12,588 bases of DNA. It comes from Faecalibacterium sp. CAG:74 (lineage in GTDB: Bacteria > Bacillota > Clostridia > Christensenellales > Aristaeellaceae). The translations under genes were made by a program, and so were the position numbers. Numbering within the stretch: position 1 is the first letter of the stretch; every line of letters begins with the position of its first letter. Shown here piece by piece: positions 1 to 6,382 of the stretch. The notes under the pieces are model-generated. The model was given only the letters and a program-made list of their open reading frames with translations. It was not told where the DNA came from and made no database searches. The stretch lies in the NCBI GenBank assembly GCA_000437595.1, contig FR899900.1:54785-67372 (forward strand), given 5' to 3'.

Positions 1-681
1 ATTCGTGTCGCGGGTCATCACGTCGCCGACGTACTGCCCCTTGCGCAGCACCGCCACGCGGTCGGACAGCGACTCCACCTCGTGCATCTTGTGGGTGATA
101 ATGACAATCGCCTTGCCGGCGTTGCGCATGTTGCGCAGGATGGCGAAGAGCTTGTCTGTCTCCTGCGGGGTCAGCACGGCGGTCGGCTCATCCAGAATCA
201 GGATATCCGCGCCGCGATACAGCACCTTGATGATTTCAATCGTCTGCTTCTGCGAAACGGACATGTCATAAATCTTCTGGTTCGGGTCGATGTCAAAGCC
301 GTACTGGTCGCAGATTTTCCGAATTTTGCGGATGGCGGACTTCATATCCAGCTTTTCATCCAGACCGAGGATGATGTTTTCCGCCGCCGTGAAAACATCC
401 ACCAACTTAAAGTGCTGGTGAATCATGCCGATGCCCAGATGGAACGACTCCTTCGGGGAGGAGATGGACACAGGCTTGCCGTTGATGTAGATTTCGCCCT
501 CGTCGGGGTAGTAAATTCCGGAGAGCATGTTCATCAGTGTAGTTTTGCCGCTTCCATTCTCACCCAGCAGCGCAAGAATTTCGCCGCGGTAAATATCCAG
601 ACACACCTTGTCATTGGCCAGCACAGGGCCAAAGCGCTTGGTCACATTGCGAACGCTGACGGCTGCGGTTCTCTGTTCCAA
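1..681 (-). CDS. BMP-type sugar/nucleoside importer ATPase, N-terminal part (truncated at window edge)
   Basis: The first 227 codons of an ABC ATPase run off the left edge. Family members are about 500 residues with two fused nucleotide-binding domains; only the first is here. Visible motifs: Walker A GENGSGKTT (residues 40-48), Q-loop Q89 in IHQHF, signature MSVSQKQ (about 140-146), Walker B LILDEPTAV with D164 and E165, and switch histidine H197 in ITHK. The signature is MSVSQ rather than LSGGQ, which from memory is common in the first domain of YufO/NupO-like ATPases of Clostridia. The start is TTG at 679-681: a good Shine-Dalgarno (690-696 read on the minus strand) lies 8 bases upstream, while an in-frame GTG at 688-690 overlaps that site. 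The gene lies 162 bases downstream of the BMP binding-protein gene on the same strand, so both likely serve one importer. The permeases should lie beyond the left edge. The substrate is inferred, not shown. Confidence 0.9.
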   Translation of the reverse strand, partial: MEQRTAAVSVRNVTKRFGPVLANDKVCLDIYRGEILALLGENGSGKTTLMNMLSGIYYPDEGEIYINGKPVSISSPKESFHLGIGMIHQHFKLVDVFTAAENIILGLDEKLDMKSAIRKIRKICDQYGFDIDPNQKIYDMSVSQKQTIEIIKVLYRGADILILDEPTAVLTPQETDKLFAILRNMRNAGKAIVIITHKMHEVESLSDRVAVLRKGQYVGDVMTRDTN

Positions 682-689
682 CCGGCTCA

Positions 690-696
690 CTCCTTT
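690..696 (-). promoter_or_regulatory. Ribosome binding site that selects the TTG start of the importer ATPase
   Basis: Read on the minus strand this is AAAGGAG, 8 bases before the TTG at 681-679. No ATG is available nearby, and the only upstream in-frame start (GTG, 690-688) overlaps the site itself. The rarer TTG codon is therefore the best-supported start. Confidence 0.7.
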
Positions 697-733
697 ATGA
701 TTGCAAATCGTAAATGACGCGAATGAATAGGAA

Positions 734-784
734 ACACTGCAAATGGGAATGCAGCGGGTTTGCCTGCACTTTCATTTGCAGTGT
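734..784 (-). repeat. Large imperfect hairpin between binding-protein and ATPase genes
   Basis: A perfect 12-base inverted repeat, ACACTGCAAATG (734-745) and its complement (773-784), encloses a smaller repeat, TGCAG (750-754) with CTGCA (764-768). In the minus-strand transcript it would form a two-part hairpin just after the terminator-like hairpin at 795-836, followed by a short pyrimidine-rich run. It could block 3' exonuclease decay of the binding-protein message or add to partial termination. Function is inferred from position. Confidence 0.65.
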
Positions 785-794
785 CAACAAGAAA

Positions 795-836
795 TTCGAC
801 CGCCCCGACCCCATGCAAAAGATCGGGGCAGTCGAA
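795..836 (-). terminator. Terminator-like hairpin after the BMP binding-protein gene (probably leaky)
   Basis: Arms 795-808 and 823-836 form a 14-base-pair stem with one G-U wobble and a 14-base loop. On the minus strand the stem is followed by TTTCTTGTT, a moderate T tract. It begins 8 bases after the stop codon of the binding-protein gene and precedes the ATPase. In importer operons such a hairpin often lets the binding protein be made in excess over the membrane parts. Strength of termination is unknown. Confidence 0.7.
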
Positions 837-843
837 AATGGAA

Positions 844-2040
844 TTACATACCTTCGGGCAGCGTGATGCCGTCGATGTTCAGGTCGAAGTAGGGAGCGGC
901 GCGGAAGAAGGATTCCTTGAATTCGCCGTCGATGACCACTTCGGTGTCACCCACGAAGTCGCCCATGTCGTCCACGTCCGCCAGATAGGAGGTCAGCGCC
1001 TCGCCGTTCACGGTGAAGGTTGTGGTGTCGAACACCTTGATGGTGCCAGCCGCCAGCGCAGCCTTCACTTCTTCCAGCTTCTCAGCCGTGCCAGCCGCAG
1101 CAGCCTGCTCGTTGATAGCAGACAGCTCGACAGAGCCGGTCGCAATCGTGCCAGTCCAGTCAAGCGCGATATCTTCGCCGTTCATCATGCAGTTCAGGAT
1201 GTACTCGAAGTAGGGTTCCCAGTTGATGCGGGAGGAAACGATGAAGGTATTCGGGCAGGCAGCCACCGTGGAGCCGTTGTAGGAGACGTTCGGCACACCC
1301 GCCACTTCGCAGGCAGTCGGAGCGCCCATGGAGTCAGCGTGCTGGGAAATAAGGACGCAGCCCTTCTGAATCAGCATCTGCGCGCCTTCCTTTTCCATCG
1401 CCTCGTCGTACCAAGAGTAGGTGAAGGTCACTTCCATCGTCGCGGAGGGGCAAACAGAGCGTGCGCCAAGGAAGAAGGAGGTGTAGCCAGACTTCACTTC
1501 CGCGTAGGGGTAAGCGCCGACATAGCCAATCTTCGCCTGATCCGCCGTAATCGTGCCGGCTTCGATCATTTCGTTCAGCTTCATACCAGCCGCAACGCCC
1601 GCCAGATAGCGGCCTTCATAGATGGTCGCGAAAGCATTGTGGTAGTTGGGCAGGTTCTCGGTGTGCGCCTTCGTGCCAGTCGCATGGCAGAACTCGACTT
1701 CCGGGAACTCCAGCGCAGCCTGAATCATGTAGGATTCATGACCGAAAGAGTCCGCAAAAATGATGTCGCAGCCTGCGTCCGCCAATTCAGCAGCTGCGTC
1801 GTAGCATTCCTGACCTTCGGGGATGTTGGTCTTGGTTTCGTAGGCAATGCCCAGCTTCTCGCAGGCAGCCTTCGCCGCGGTGATGAAGTTCAGGTCGTAG
1901 GTGGAGTTTTCGTCGTGCAGGAAGATGAAGCCGATCTTCAGGTCATCCTTCGCGACGGGCGCGCGTTCAGCCAGTGCAGCAGTCGTCAGGCAGCACAGGC
2001 ACACCACCAGCGCAAGCAGCAGAGATGCAAACTTTTTCAT
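844..2040 (-). CDS. BMP-family ABC transporter substrate-binding protein
   Basis: A 398-residue extracytoplasmic binding protein of the BMP (basic membrane protein/PnrA-like) family, which captures nucleosides or related ligands for an ABC importer. Residues 1-24 form a signal peptide (MKK, a hydrophobic core, then AALA before E25). The mature part begins KIGFIF (35-40) and has family hallmarks: DSFGHES (97-103), GRYLAGVAAG (143-152), IGYVGAYPYAEVKSGY (171-186) and QHADSMGAP (233-241). The start at 2040 has GGAGGAGG 8 bases upstream; an in-frame ATG at 2130 lies upstream of the predicted transcription start and is rejected. There is no convincing lipobox: cysteines at 14, 16 and 17 are not preceded by the usual small residues, so signal peptidase I cleavage after ALA is likelier. 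The C-terminal part (about 310-398) makes it longer than a classic PnrA. The exact ligand is unresolved. The importer ATPase follows downstream. Confidence 0.9.
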   Translation of the reverse strand: MKKFASLLLALVVCLCCLTTAALAERAPVAKDDLKIGFIFLHDENSTYDLNFITAAKAACEKLGIAYETKTNIPEGQECYDAAAELADAGCDIIFADSFGHESYMIQAALEFPEVEFCHATGTKAHTENLPNYHNAFATIYEGRYLAGVAAGMKLNEMIEAGTITADQAKIGYVGAYPYAEVKSGYTSFFLGARSVCPSATMEVTFTYSWYDEAMEKEGAQMLIQKGCVLISQHADSMGAPTACEVAGVPNVSYNGSTVAACPNTFIVSSRINWEPYFEYILNCMMNGEDIALDWTGTIATGSVELSAINEQAAAAGTAEKLEEVKAALAAGTIKVFDTTTFTVNGEALTSYLADVDDMGDFVGDTEVVIDGEFKESFFRAAPYFDLNIDGITLPEGM

Positions 2041-2071
2041 GGTCAAGTCCTCCTCCATTCGATGGGTGAAA

Positions 2072-2114
2072 ACGGTGCAACCGTCCGCTAAAAAGCGAAC
2101 GTTTTCCGGGAAAC
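2072..2114 (-). promoter_or_regulatory. Structured 5' leader of the BMP gene (overlapping hairpins)
   Basis: In the minus-strand transcript, GTTCGCT (2100-2094) can pair with AGCGGAC (2089-2083) around a four-base loop, with one G-U pair. ACGGT (2084-2080) can pair with ACCGT (2076-2072) around a three-base loop. The two stems share positions 2083-2084, so they compete at the base. A near-palindrome, GTTTCCCGGAAAAC on the minus strand (2101-2114), lies just after the predicted transcription start and might be an operator. No known riboswitch class was recognised. Confidence 0.35.
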
Positions 2115-2121
2115 ATGACCC

Positions 2122-2150
2122 ATTGTACACAAATTTGACACAAAAATCAA
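2122..2150 (-). promoter_or_regulatory. Predicted sigma-A promoter of the BMP importer operon
   Basis: On the minus strand, TTGATT (2150-2145) and TACAAT (2127-2122) are separated by 17 bases. The predicted start is near 2115, giving a leader of about 75 bases before the ATG at 2040. Confidence 0.65.
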
Positions 2151-2372
2151 GCCTTTTTCAGAAAAAATCCGACTTTTTTGCGAACAATTTAGGTGAATGT
2201 TCGGAAATAGGCGGATTGGCAGGGGAACGTCACGTTTTTGACAAGCATCAGTGCTTTCCGCATACGGCTCCAACGAAAACACACCGTCAGCATTGCGGCT
2301 GATTCCATGTGCCGACAGCACATGATAGGCAAGGGGAGTTTCAAATTTCACGGCAATCTCGCAAAAACGCCC
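2151..2372. other. Non-coding divergent intergenic stretch with a short palindrome
   Basis: No plausible gene was found between the BMP promoter and the MarR promoter; short reading frames here lack ribosome sites and family resemblance. Two inverted repeats are visible: CGAACA (2181-2186) with TGTTCG (2198-2203), and a perfect seven-base palindrome CATGTGC (2306-2312) with GCACATG (2318-2324). The latter shares ATGTGC with the MarR operator at 2402-2429 and might be an upstream auxiliary site. The rest shows nothing recognisable. Confidence 0.5.
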
Positions 2373-2400
2373 TTGACATTGCACTGTCCCTGATTATAAT
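2373..2400 (+). promoter_or_regulatory. Consensus sigma-A promoter of the marR-ABC exporter operon
   Basis: TTGACA (2373-2378) and TATAAT (2395-2400) both match the consensus exactly, with a 16-base spacer and a TG shortly before the -10 element. Such a strong promoter with an operator directly downstream suits tight repression by the first gene product. Confidence 0.85.
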
Positions 2401-2401
2401 A

Positions 2402-2429
2402 GTTGCATGTACAATGATGCACATACAAC
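2402..2429 (+). promoter_or_regulatory. Palindromic operator, probably of the MarR regulator
   Basis: An imperfect 28-base palindrome directly after the -10 element covers the expected transcription start. The half-sites are GTTGCATGTACA (2402-2413) and TGCACATACAAC (2418-2429), complementary at 10 of 12 positions. Position and size fit a MarR-family dimer site acting as autorepressor of the operon; this is inference, not shown. Confidence 0.7.
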
Positions 2430-2453
2430 CATTAGCGTCACGGAGGTGCACAT

Positions 2454-2912
2454 ATGGATATCACCGAGCGGAAAATCACAAAAATCGCGCGGGAAACAGA
2501 GAAACTCGTCCTGCTGTCCCTGCGGGAAGAGGGCGTCGGCACGGCAGAAATTGATCTGATTCACGCGCTGCGGCACCATCCCGGCTGCACACAGGCGGCG
2601 CTGGCGGAACTGCTGCACGCAGACAAGGCAGCCATCGCGCGGCGGACAAAAAATCTGGAAGCGAAGGGCTTCTTGGTGCGTCAGGACGACCCGAACGACC
2701 GCCGCAGTCAGCTGCTGTATCCCACGGAAAAGGCGGAAGCCATGAAAGCCTCCAAAGCAGAGATCGAAGCATCCTTCTACGAGTACCTGACTTCTGTGCT
2801 GACGGACGATGAATCCAAAACCTTCGCAGTGCTGCTGAACAAGCTGTACGCAGCATCGAAAACCGAAAGCCGCGCGGGATTCCCGCATTTTATTCAGGCG
2901 CAGAGGAAATAA
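2454..2912 (+). CDS. MarR-family winged-helix transcriptional regulator
   Basis: A 152-residue DNA-binding protein, the usual MarR length. An N-terminal helical region (1-40) likely helps dimerise. Next comes the winged helix-turn-helix: QAALAELLHADKAAIARRT (about 47-65) holds the recognition helix, and the wing DDPNDRRSQLLYPTEKA (78-94) is the classic MarR D-x-R signature. The C-terminal helices (about 97-135) complete the dimer interface. The start ATG has GGAGGTG (2442-2448) five bases upstream. It is the first gene of an operon with two ABC exporter genes; its stop lies five bases before the next start. By context it is a repressor of the exporter that responds to an exported or toxic compound, acting at the palindrome over its own promoter. 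The inducing ligand is unknown. A single cysteine (C45) is present. Confidence 0.9.
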   Translation: MDITERKITKIARETEKLVLLSLREEGVGTAEIDLIHALRHHPGCTQAALAELLHADKAAIARRTKNLEAKGFLVRQDDPNDRRSQLLYPTEKAEAMKASKAEIEASFYEYLTSVLTDDESKTFAVLLNKLYAASKTESRAGFPHFIQAQRK

Positions 2913-2917
2913 AGACG

Positions 2918-4651
2918 ATGCAAGACAAGCAGAATTTCTGCCCGAACAAAATCAGCTCCTATTTCCGTGCCGAATGGCTGTCGCTGACCTTCGTCACGCT
3001 GTCCGGGCTGTTCTACAACGTGGGTCTTCTGGCGACGCCGTGGTTCGAAGGACGGCTTGCCCAGTGCCTGACCGACATTCTGGGCGGCTATCAAACCGCG
3101 GACGCGATGGCGATGTTGGTGCTGGCGTATCTGGTCATCACGCTGGTGGTTCAGGGCGCGCGTTTCATCAAGCGATTCTACGTTCGGCGCTTCGCCAACA
3201 ACATCAACCGACGTATGAAGGGCATCCTGTACGCCAATCTGGTACGCGAAAGCCGCACGTCGCTGGAAAAAGAAGGTGCTGGCGAGCTGATGACGAAAGC
3301 CATTTCCGACGTGGACGACTGCGTGGAAGGGATGCGCAAATTCACCACCGAAGTGTTTGACACCGGCGTGGTGATGGTCAGCTACGCAGTCATGCTGCTG
3401 ATTTATGACTGGCATCTGGCGCTGCTGAGTTTGCTGTTCACGCCCATTTCGTACTTCTGCGCAGCAAAGATGAAGAAGCCTGTTCAGCGCGCAGGAGCGG
3501 CGTACAAAAAAGCGGCGAGCGCGCTCAGCAGTGCGACGCTCGACCGCGCGGAAAACGCCGTCACCTACCGTATCTACGGCTGCGAGGAAGCCCGCGCGGA
3601 ACGCTACGAGGGTGCGCTGAAGAATTACGAAAAGGCTGCTGTGCGTTCCAACGTGTGGCAGTCCGCTCTGCCGCCGCTGTATCTGGCTGCATCGGGAGCC
3701 GGGGTGCTGTTCATCCTGTGGTTCGGCGCGAAGAACGTACTCGGCACAGGCTGGCGCGCATGGGACATCGGCGCCTTCACCACCTTCCTGTCCTGCTTCA
3801 CGAAGCTGACGGTGAAGTCCTCCAAGGTGGCAAAGCTGTTCAACTCCGTGCAGAAAGCGGAAGTGTCGTGGAAGCGCATCAAGCCGCTGATGAAGTCGCC
3901 GGAAGTGCTGGACGACCTCCGCATCCCGCAGCCTGCCGACGTGACGCTCGACAATCTGTCCTTCACCTACGGAGACGCGCCGATTTTCTCCGGCCTTTCG
4001 CTGACAGCGCATCCCGGCGACATCATCGGCGTGACTGGCCCTGTCGCCTGCGGCAAATCCACCTTCGGGCGCGTATTTCTCTGCGAAATGCCCTATGGCG
4101 GCTCGGTTCGCTTCGGCGGCAAGGAACTTTCGAGCTTCTCGCCGCGGGAAATCTCCGGTATGGTCGGCTATTTGGGACATGATCCGGAACTGAGCATGGA
4201 CACGATTCAAAACAACGTGCTTTTCGGCAGCAGGCAGGACGTTCTGCCGCAGCTGAACGCCGTTGTCCTGACGGACGAAGTGCTGGCGATGGAAAATGGC
4301 GCTGATACGGTCGTCGGCAGCAGCGGCACACGGCTTTCCGGCGGTCAGGCGCAGCGGCTGGCGTTGGCAAGAACGCTTGCCCATCCGCGTCCGCTGATGA
4401 TTCTGGACGACCCGTTTTCCGCGCTTGACCGCAAGACGGAGGACGCTGTGTTTGCGAATTTGCAGGCATACGCCAAGGATAAGGTCATTTTCCTGATTTC
4501 GCATCGACTGTACCACTTCCCGCAAATGCAGCAGGTGATTTTCATGGAGGACGGCAAGACGACGGTCGGCACGCATGACGAACTGATGCCATCCGTTCCG
4601 ACATACCGCTGGCTTTACGAGAGCCAAACCGGGGGTGAAGCACATGCGTAA
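2918..4651 (+). CDS. ABC exporter half-transporter 1 (subunit with degenerate catalytic site)
   Basis: A 577-residue type IV ABC exporter subunit: an N-terminal membrane domain (about 18-315) with helices near 20-40, 62-82, 145-180 and 255-295, then a nucleotide-binding domain (about 341-560). Motifs: A-loop Y351, Walker A GPVACGKST (374-382), signature LSGGQ (473-477), Walker B LMILDD (493-498) and switch histidine H529. Two features are degenerate: the catalytic glutamate is aspartate (D498), and the Q-loop glutamine is histidine (H421 in GYLGHDPEL). The signature itself is intact. The next gene has the opposite pattern, so the two proteins should pair as a heterodimer with one active and one degenerate ATP site. 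GAGGA at 2903-2907 serves as ribosome site, 10 bases before the ATG. Substrate is unknown; drug, peptide or lipid efflux are all possible. Confidence 0.92.
   Translation: MQDKQNFCPNKISSYFRAEWLSLTFVTLSGLFYNVGLLATPWFEGRLAQCLTDILGGYQTADAMAMLVLAYLVITLVVQGARFIKRFYVRRFANNINRRMKGILYANLVRESRTSLEKEGAGELMTKAISDVDDCVEGMRKFTTEVFDTGVVMVSYAVMLLIYDWHLALLSLLFTPISYFCAAKMKKPVQRAGAAYKKAASALSSATLDRAENAVTYRIYGCEEARAERYEGALKNYEKAAVRSNVWQSALPPLYLAASGAGVLFILWFGAKNVLGTGWRAWDIGAFTTFLSCFTKLTVKSSKVAKLFNSVQKAEVSWKRIKPLMKSPEVLDDLRIPQPADVTLDNLSFTYGDAPIFSGLSLTAHPGDIIGVTGPVACGKSTFGRVFLCEMPYGGSVRFGGKELSSFSPREISGMVGYLGHDPELSMDTIQNNVLFGSRQDVLPQLNAVVLTDEVLAMENGADTVVGSSGTRLSGGQAQRLALARTLAHPRPLMILDDPFSALDRKTEDAVFANLQAYAKDKVIFLISHRLYHFPQMQQVIFMEDGKTTVGTHDELMPSVPTYRWLYESQTGGEAHA
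4631..4637 (+). promoter_or_regulatory. Ribosome site that favours the ATG at 4644 for ABC subunit 2
   Basis: GGGGGTG (4631-4637) lies six bases before ATG 4644. An in-frame GTG at 4635 is part of this site and so is a poor start. The chosen start overlaps the stop of the preceding gene by eight bases, which suggests translational coupling of the two subunits. Confidence 0.6.
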
Positions 4652-6332
4652 TCAGAAAAAAGCGGGCGTGATTTCCGTGCTCAAGGCAGCGGTGCGGTCG
4701 CATCGGATATTGACGATCAGCACGCTGTTGTGCGTTGCGGCATCGGTTGCCGCGTCGCTGATTCCGCCGCTGCTGCTCAAGAACATAATTGACCGGCTGA
4801 CGGGTGGTATGCCGCTGCTGTTCACCGCCGTGCTGCTCTACTTCGGCAGCCTTGTGTTAGAGGGGACGCTCTCCTCGGCGCAGGAAACGCTGCTGGTGCT
4901 GTTCGGGCAGAAGATGACGCACGCCCTGCGCTCCGAAATGTCGCAGAAGCTCATCGCGCTGCCCGCCAGCACGCTCGTCGGGCAAAATCCCGGCGAGGTT
5001 GCCGCGCGCTTTTCGGGTGATGTGGATGCTGTCGAGGCGCTGTTCACCTCCGGCATCATCAGCATGGTGGCGGATGCCTGCCGCATCGTCTCGATTCTGG
5101 CAGTGATTGCCGTGGAGAACACGGGGCTTGCACTGGTGCTGCTGGTGATTTTGCCGCTGTTCGCCGTTTTCACCCGTTTTGTGCAGAAGCGGATGCTCGC
5201 CGCGCAGCTGGAGAACCGTCGCGCCGTCGCCGCCGTGTCCGGGCAGGTACCGGAAACGCTGCACAACATCCGCACCATTCACGCCTTGGGACTGGAAAGC
5301 TACATGGAGCAGCGCTATGACCAGCGCATCGGCGAAAGCTACGCTGCGATGGAAAAGACGAATTTCTATGACGCGATTTACTCGCCCGTCGTGTTTCTGC
5401 TTAACGCCGCCGTCGTAGGTATCGTGATGCTGCTCTCCGCATCGGGCAATGCGGATGTACTGGCACTGTTCGGCATGTCGGTCGGTACATCGGTCGCTAT
5501 CATCAATTACATTTCCCGCATTTTTTCGCCGATTGAAAGCCTCGGCATGGAGATTCAGATAATTCAGTCCGCCATGGCGGGTGTCAAGCGCATCGACGAG
5601 TTCCTTAATCAGCCGGAACGCGCCATTTCCCAGGAGCGAAAGAATACCGCGCGCGGCGACGTTGTGCTGTCCCATGTGACGTTCGGCTACGGCGAAAAGC
5701 CGGTGCTGTCCGACTTCTCCATGAGCGTAAAGGAAGGGGAGCAGGTCACGCTGGTTGGCAGAACAGGCGCGGGCAAAAGCACGGTGTTCCGGCTGCTGCT
5801 GGGGCTTTATCCGCCGGAAAAAGGGGATATTACCATCAGCGGCGTGAACGTTTCGGCGATTACCGACCATGAGCGCCGCGCGTGCATCGGCTGCGTGGAG
5901 CAGCGCTTCTCCCGCGTGCCGGGGACGGTGCTTGACCAGATTACGCTTTCCGACCCGACCATCACCGAGGAAATGGCGCAGAATGCCGCGAAACTGGCGG
6001 GAATGGATGACGCCATCCGCGCGCTTCCGGACGGGTACAATGCCATCTGCACAGACGGCATGTTTTCGCAGGGGGAGTGGCAGCTGCTGTCCATTGCCCG
6101 CGCGGTGGCGGCGAACCCGGCGGTGCTGCTGCTGGACGAAATCACCGCGAACCTCGATGCCGAAACCGAAGCGCGCGTACTGGAAGCGCTCCGCCGCGCT
6201 TCAGAGGGACGCACCGTGCTCTCCATTTCGCACCGCATTTATGAAAATCTTGGCGGAAGAACTGTGGAAATCAAGCCATACAACGCCTACGCCGCTGACT
6301 CTGCGGCTGATTGCAGCGTAAAGGCAGTATAG
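4644..6332 (+). CDS. ABC exporter half-transporter 2 (subunit with intact catalytic glutamate)
   Basis: A 562-residue type IV ABC exporter subunit, partner of the preceding protein. The membrane domain (about 10-310) has hydrophobic segments near 22-45, 57-75, 140-175 and 245-290. The nucleotide-binding domain (about 338-545) shows A-loop Y349, Walker A GRTGAGKST (372-380), Q-loop Q420, a degenerate signature FSQGE (474-478) where LSGGQ is expected, Walker B VLLLDE with D498 and catalytic E499, and switch histidine H530. An intact glutamate here and an intact LSGGQ in subunit 1 together make one complete ATP site, as in TM287/288- and BmrCD-like heterodimers. Its start overlaps the upstream gene by eight bases, and a terminator follows its stop directly. 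The C-terminal tail after GGRTVEI (about 537-543) is short and has no clear function. Confidence 0.92.
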   Translation: MRNQKKAGVISVLKAAVRSHRILTISTLLCVAASVAASLIPPLLLKNIIDRLTGGMPLLFTAVLLYFGSLVLEGTLSSAQETLLVLFGQKMTHALRSEMSQKLIALPASTLVGQNPGEVAARFSGDVDAVEALFTSGIISMVADACRIVSILAVIAVENTGLALVLLVILPLFAVFTRFVQKRMLAAQLENRRAVAAVSGQVPETLHNIRTIHALGLESYMEQRYDQRIGESYAAMEKTNFYDAIYSPVVFLLNAAVVGIVMLLSASGNADVLALFGMSVGTSVAIINYISRIFSPIESLGMEIQIIQSAMAGVKRIDEFLNQPERAISQERKNTARGDVVLSHVTFGYGEKPVLSDFSMSVKEGEQVTLVGRTGAGKSTVFRLLLGLYPPEKGDITISGVNVSAITDHERRACIGCVEQRFSRVPGTVLDQITLSDPTITEEMAQNAAKLAGMDDAIRALPDGYNAICTDGMFSQGEWQLLSIARAVAANPAVLLLDEITANLDAETEARVLEALRRASEGRTVLSISHRIYENLGGRTVEIKPYNAYAADSAADCSVKAV

Positions 6333-6334
6333 AA

Positions 6335-6380
6335 AAGGTGTGGAGGCAGCTTGACAACCTCCACACCTTCTTCTTATTTT
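6335..6380. terminator. Rho-independent terminator between convergent genes
   Basis: A perfect 12-base-pair stem (arms 6335-6346 and 6358-6369, loop of 11) is followed on the plus strand by CTTCTTATTTT. It begins three bases after the ABC subunit 2 stop. On the minus strand it sits just past the xylosidase stop and ends in TTTTC, so it may serve both directions, though the plus-strand T tract is better. Confidence 0.85.
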
Positions 6381-6382
6381 GA

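Noticed and set aside
82..717. Plus-strand open frame of 211 codons opposite the importer ATPase
   Set aside because: The minus strand encodes a textbook ATPase with all motifs. The plus-strand translation has no recognisable domain and is an antisense shadow of GC-rich codons.
760..2091. Plus-strand open frame of 443 codons opposite the BMP gene
   Set aside because: Its translation is rich in His, Arg and Val without any family pattern, typical of an antisense shadow; the minus strand carries a clear BMP protein with signal peptide and ribosome site.
2041..2115. Purine or other known riboswitch in the BMP leader
   Set aside because: The leader is only about 75 bases, and no conserved aptamer core of a known class was recognised.
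2181..2203. CGAACA...TGTTCG as a possible LexA (SOS) box
   Set aside because: The Gram-positive LexA box needs four bases between GAAC and GTTC; here the spacing is far larger.
2894..4645. Minus-strand open frame of 583 codons opposite ABC subunit 1
   Set aside because: Despite its length it shows no domain, and the plus strand has every ABC motif.
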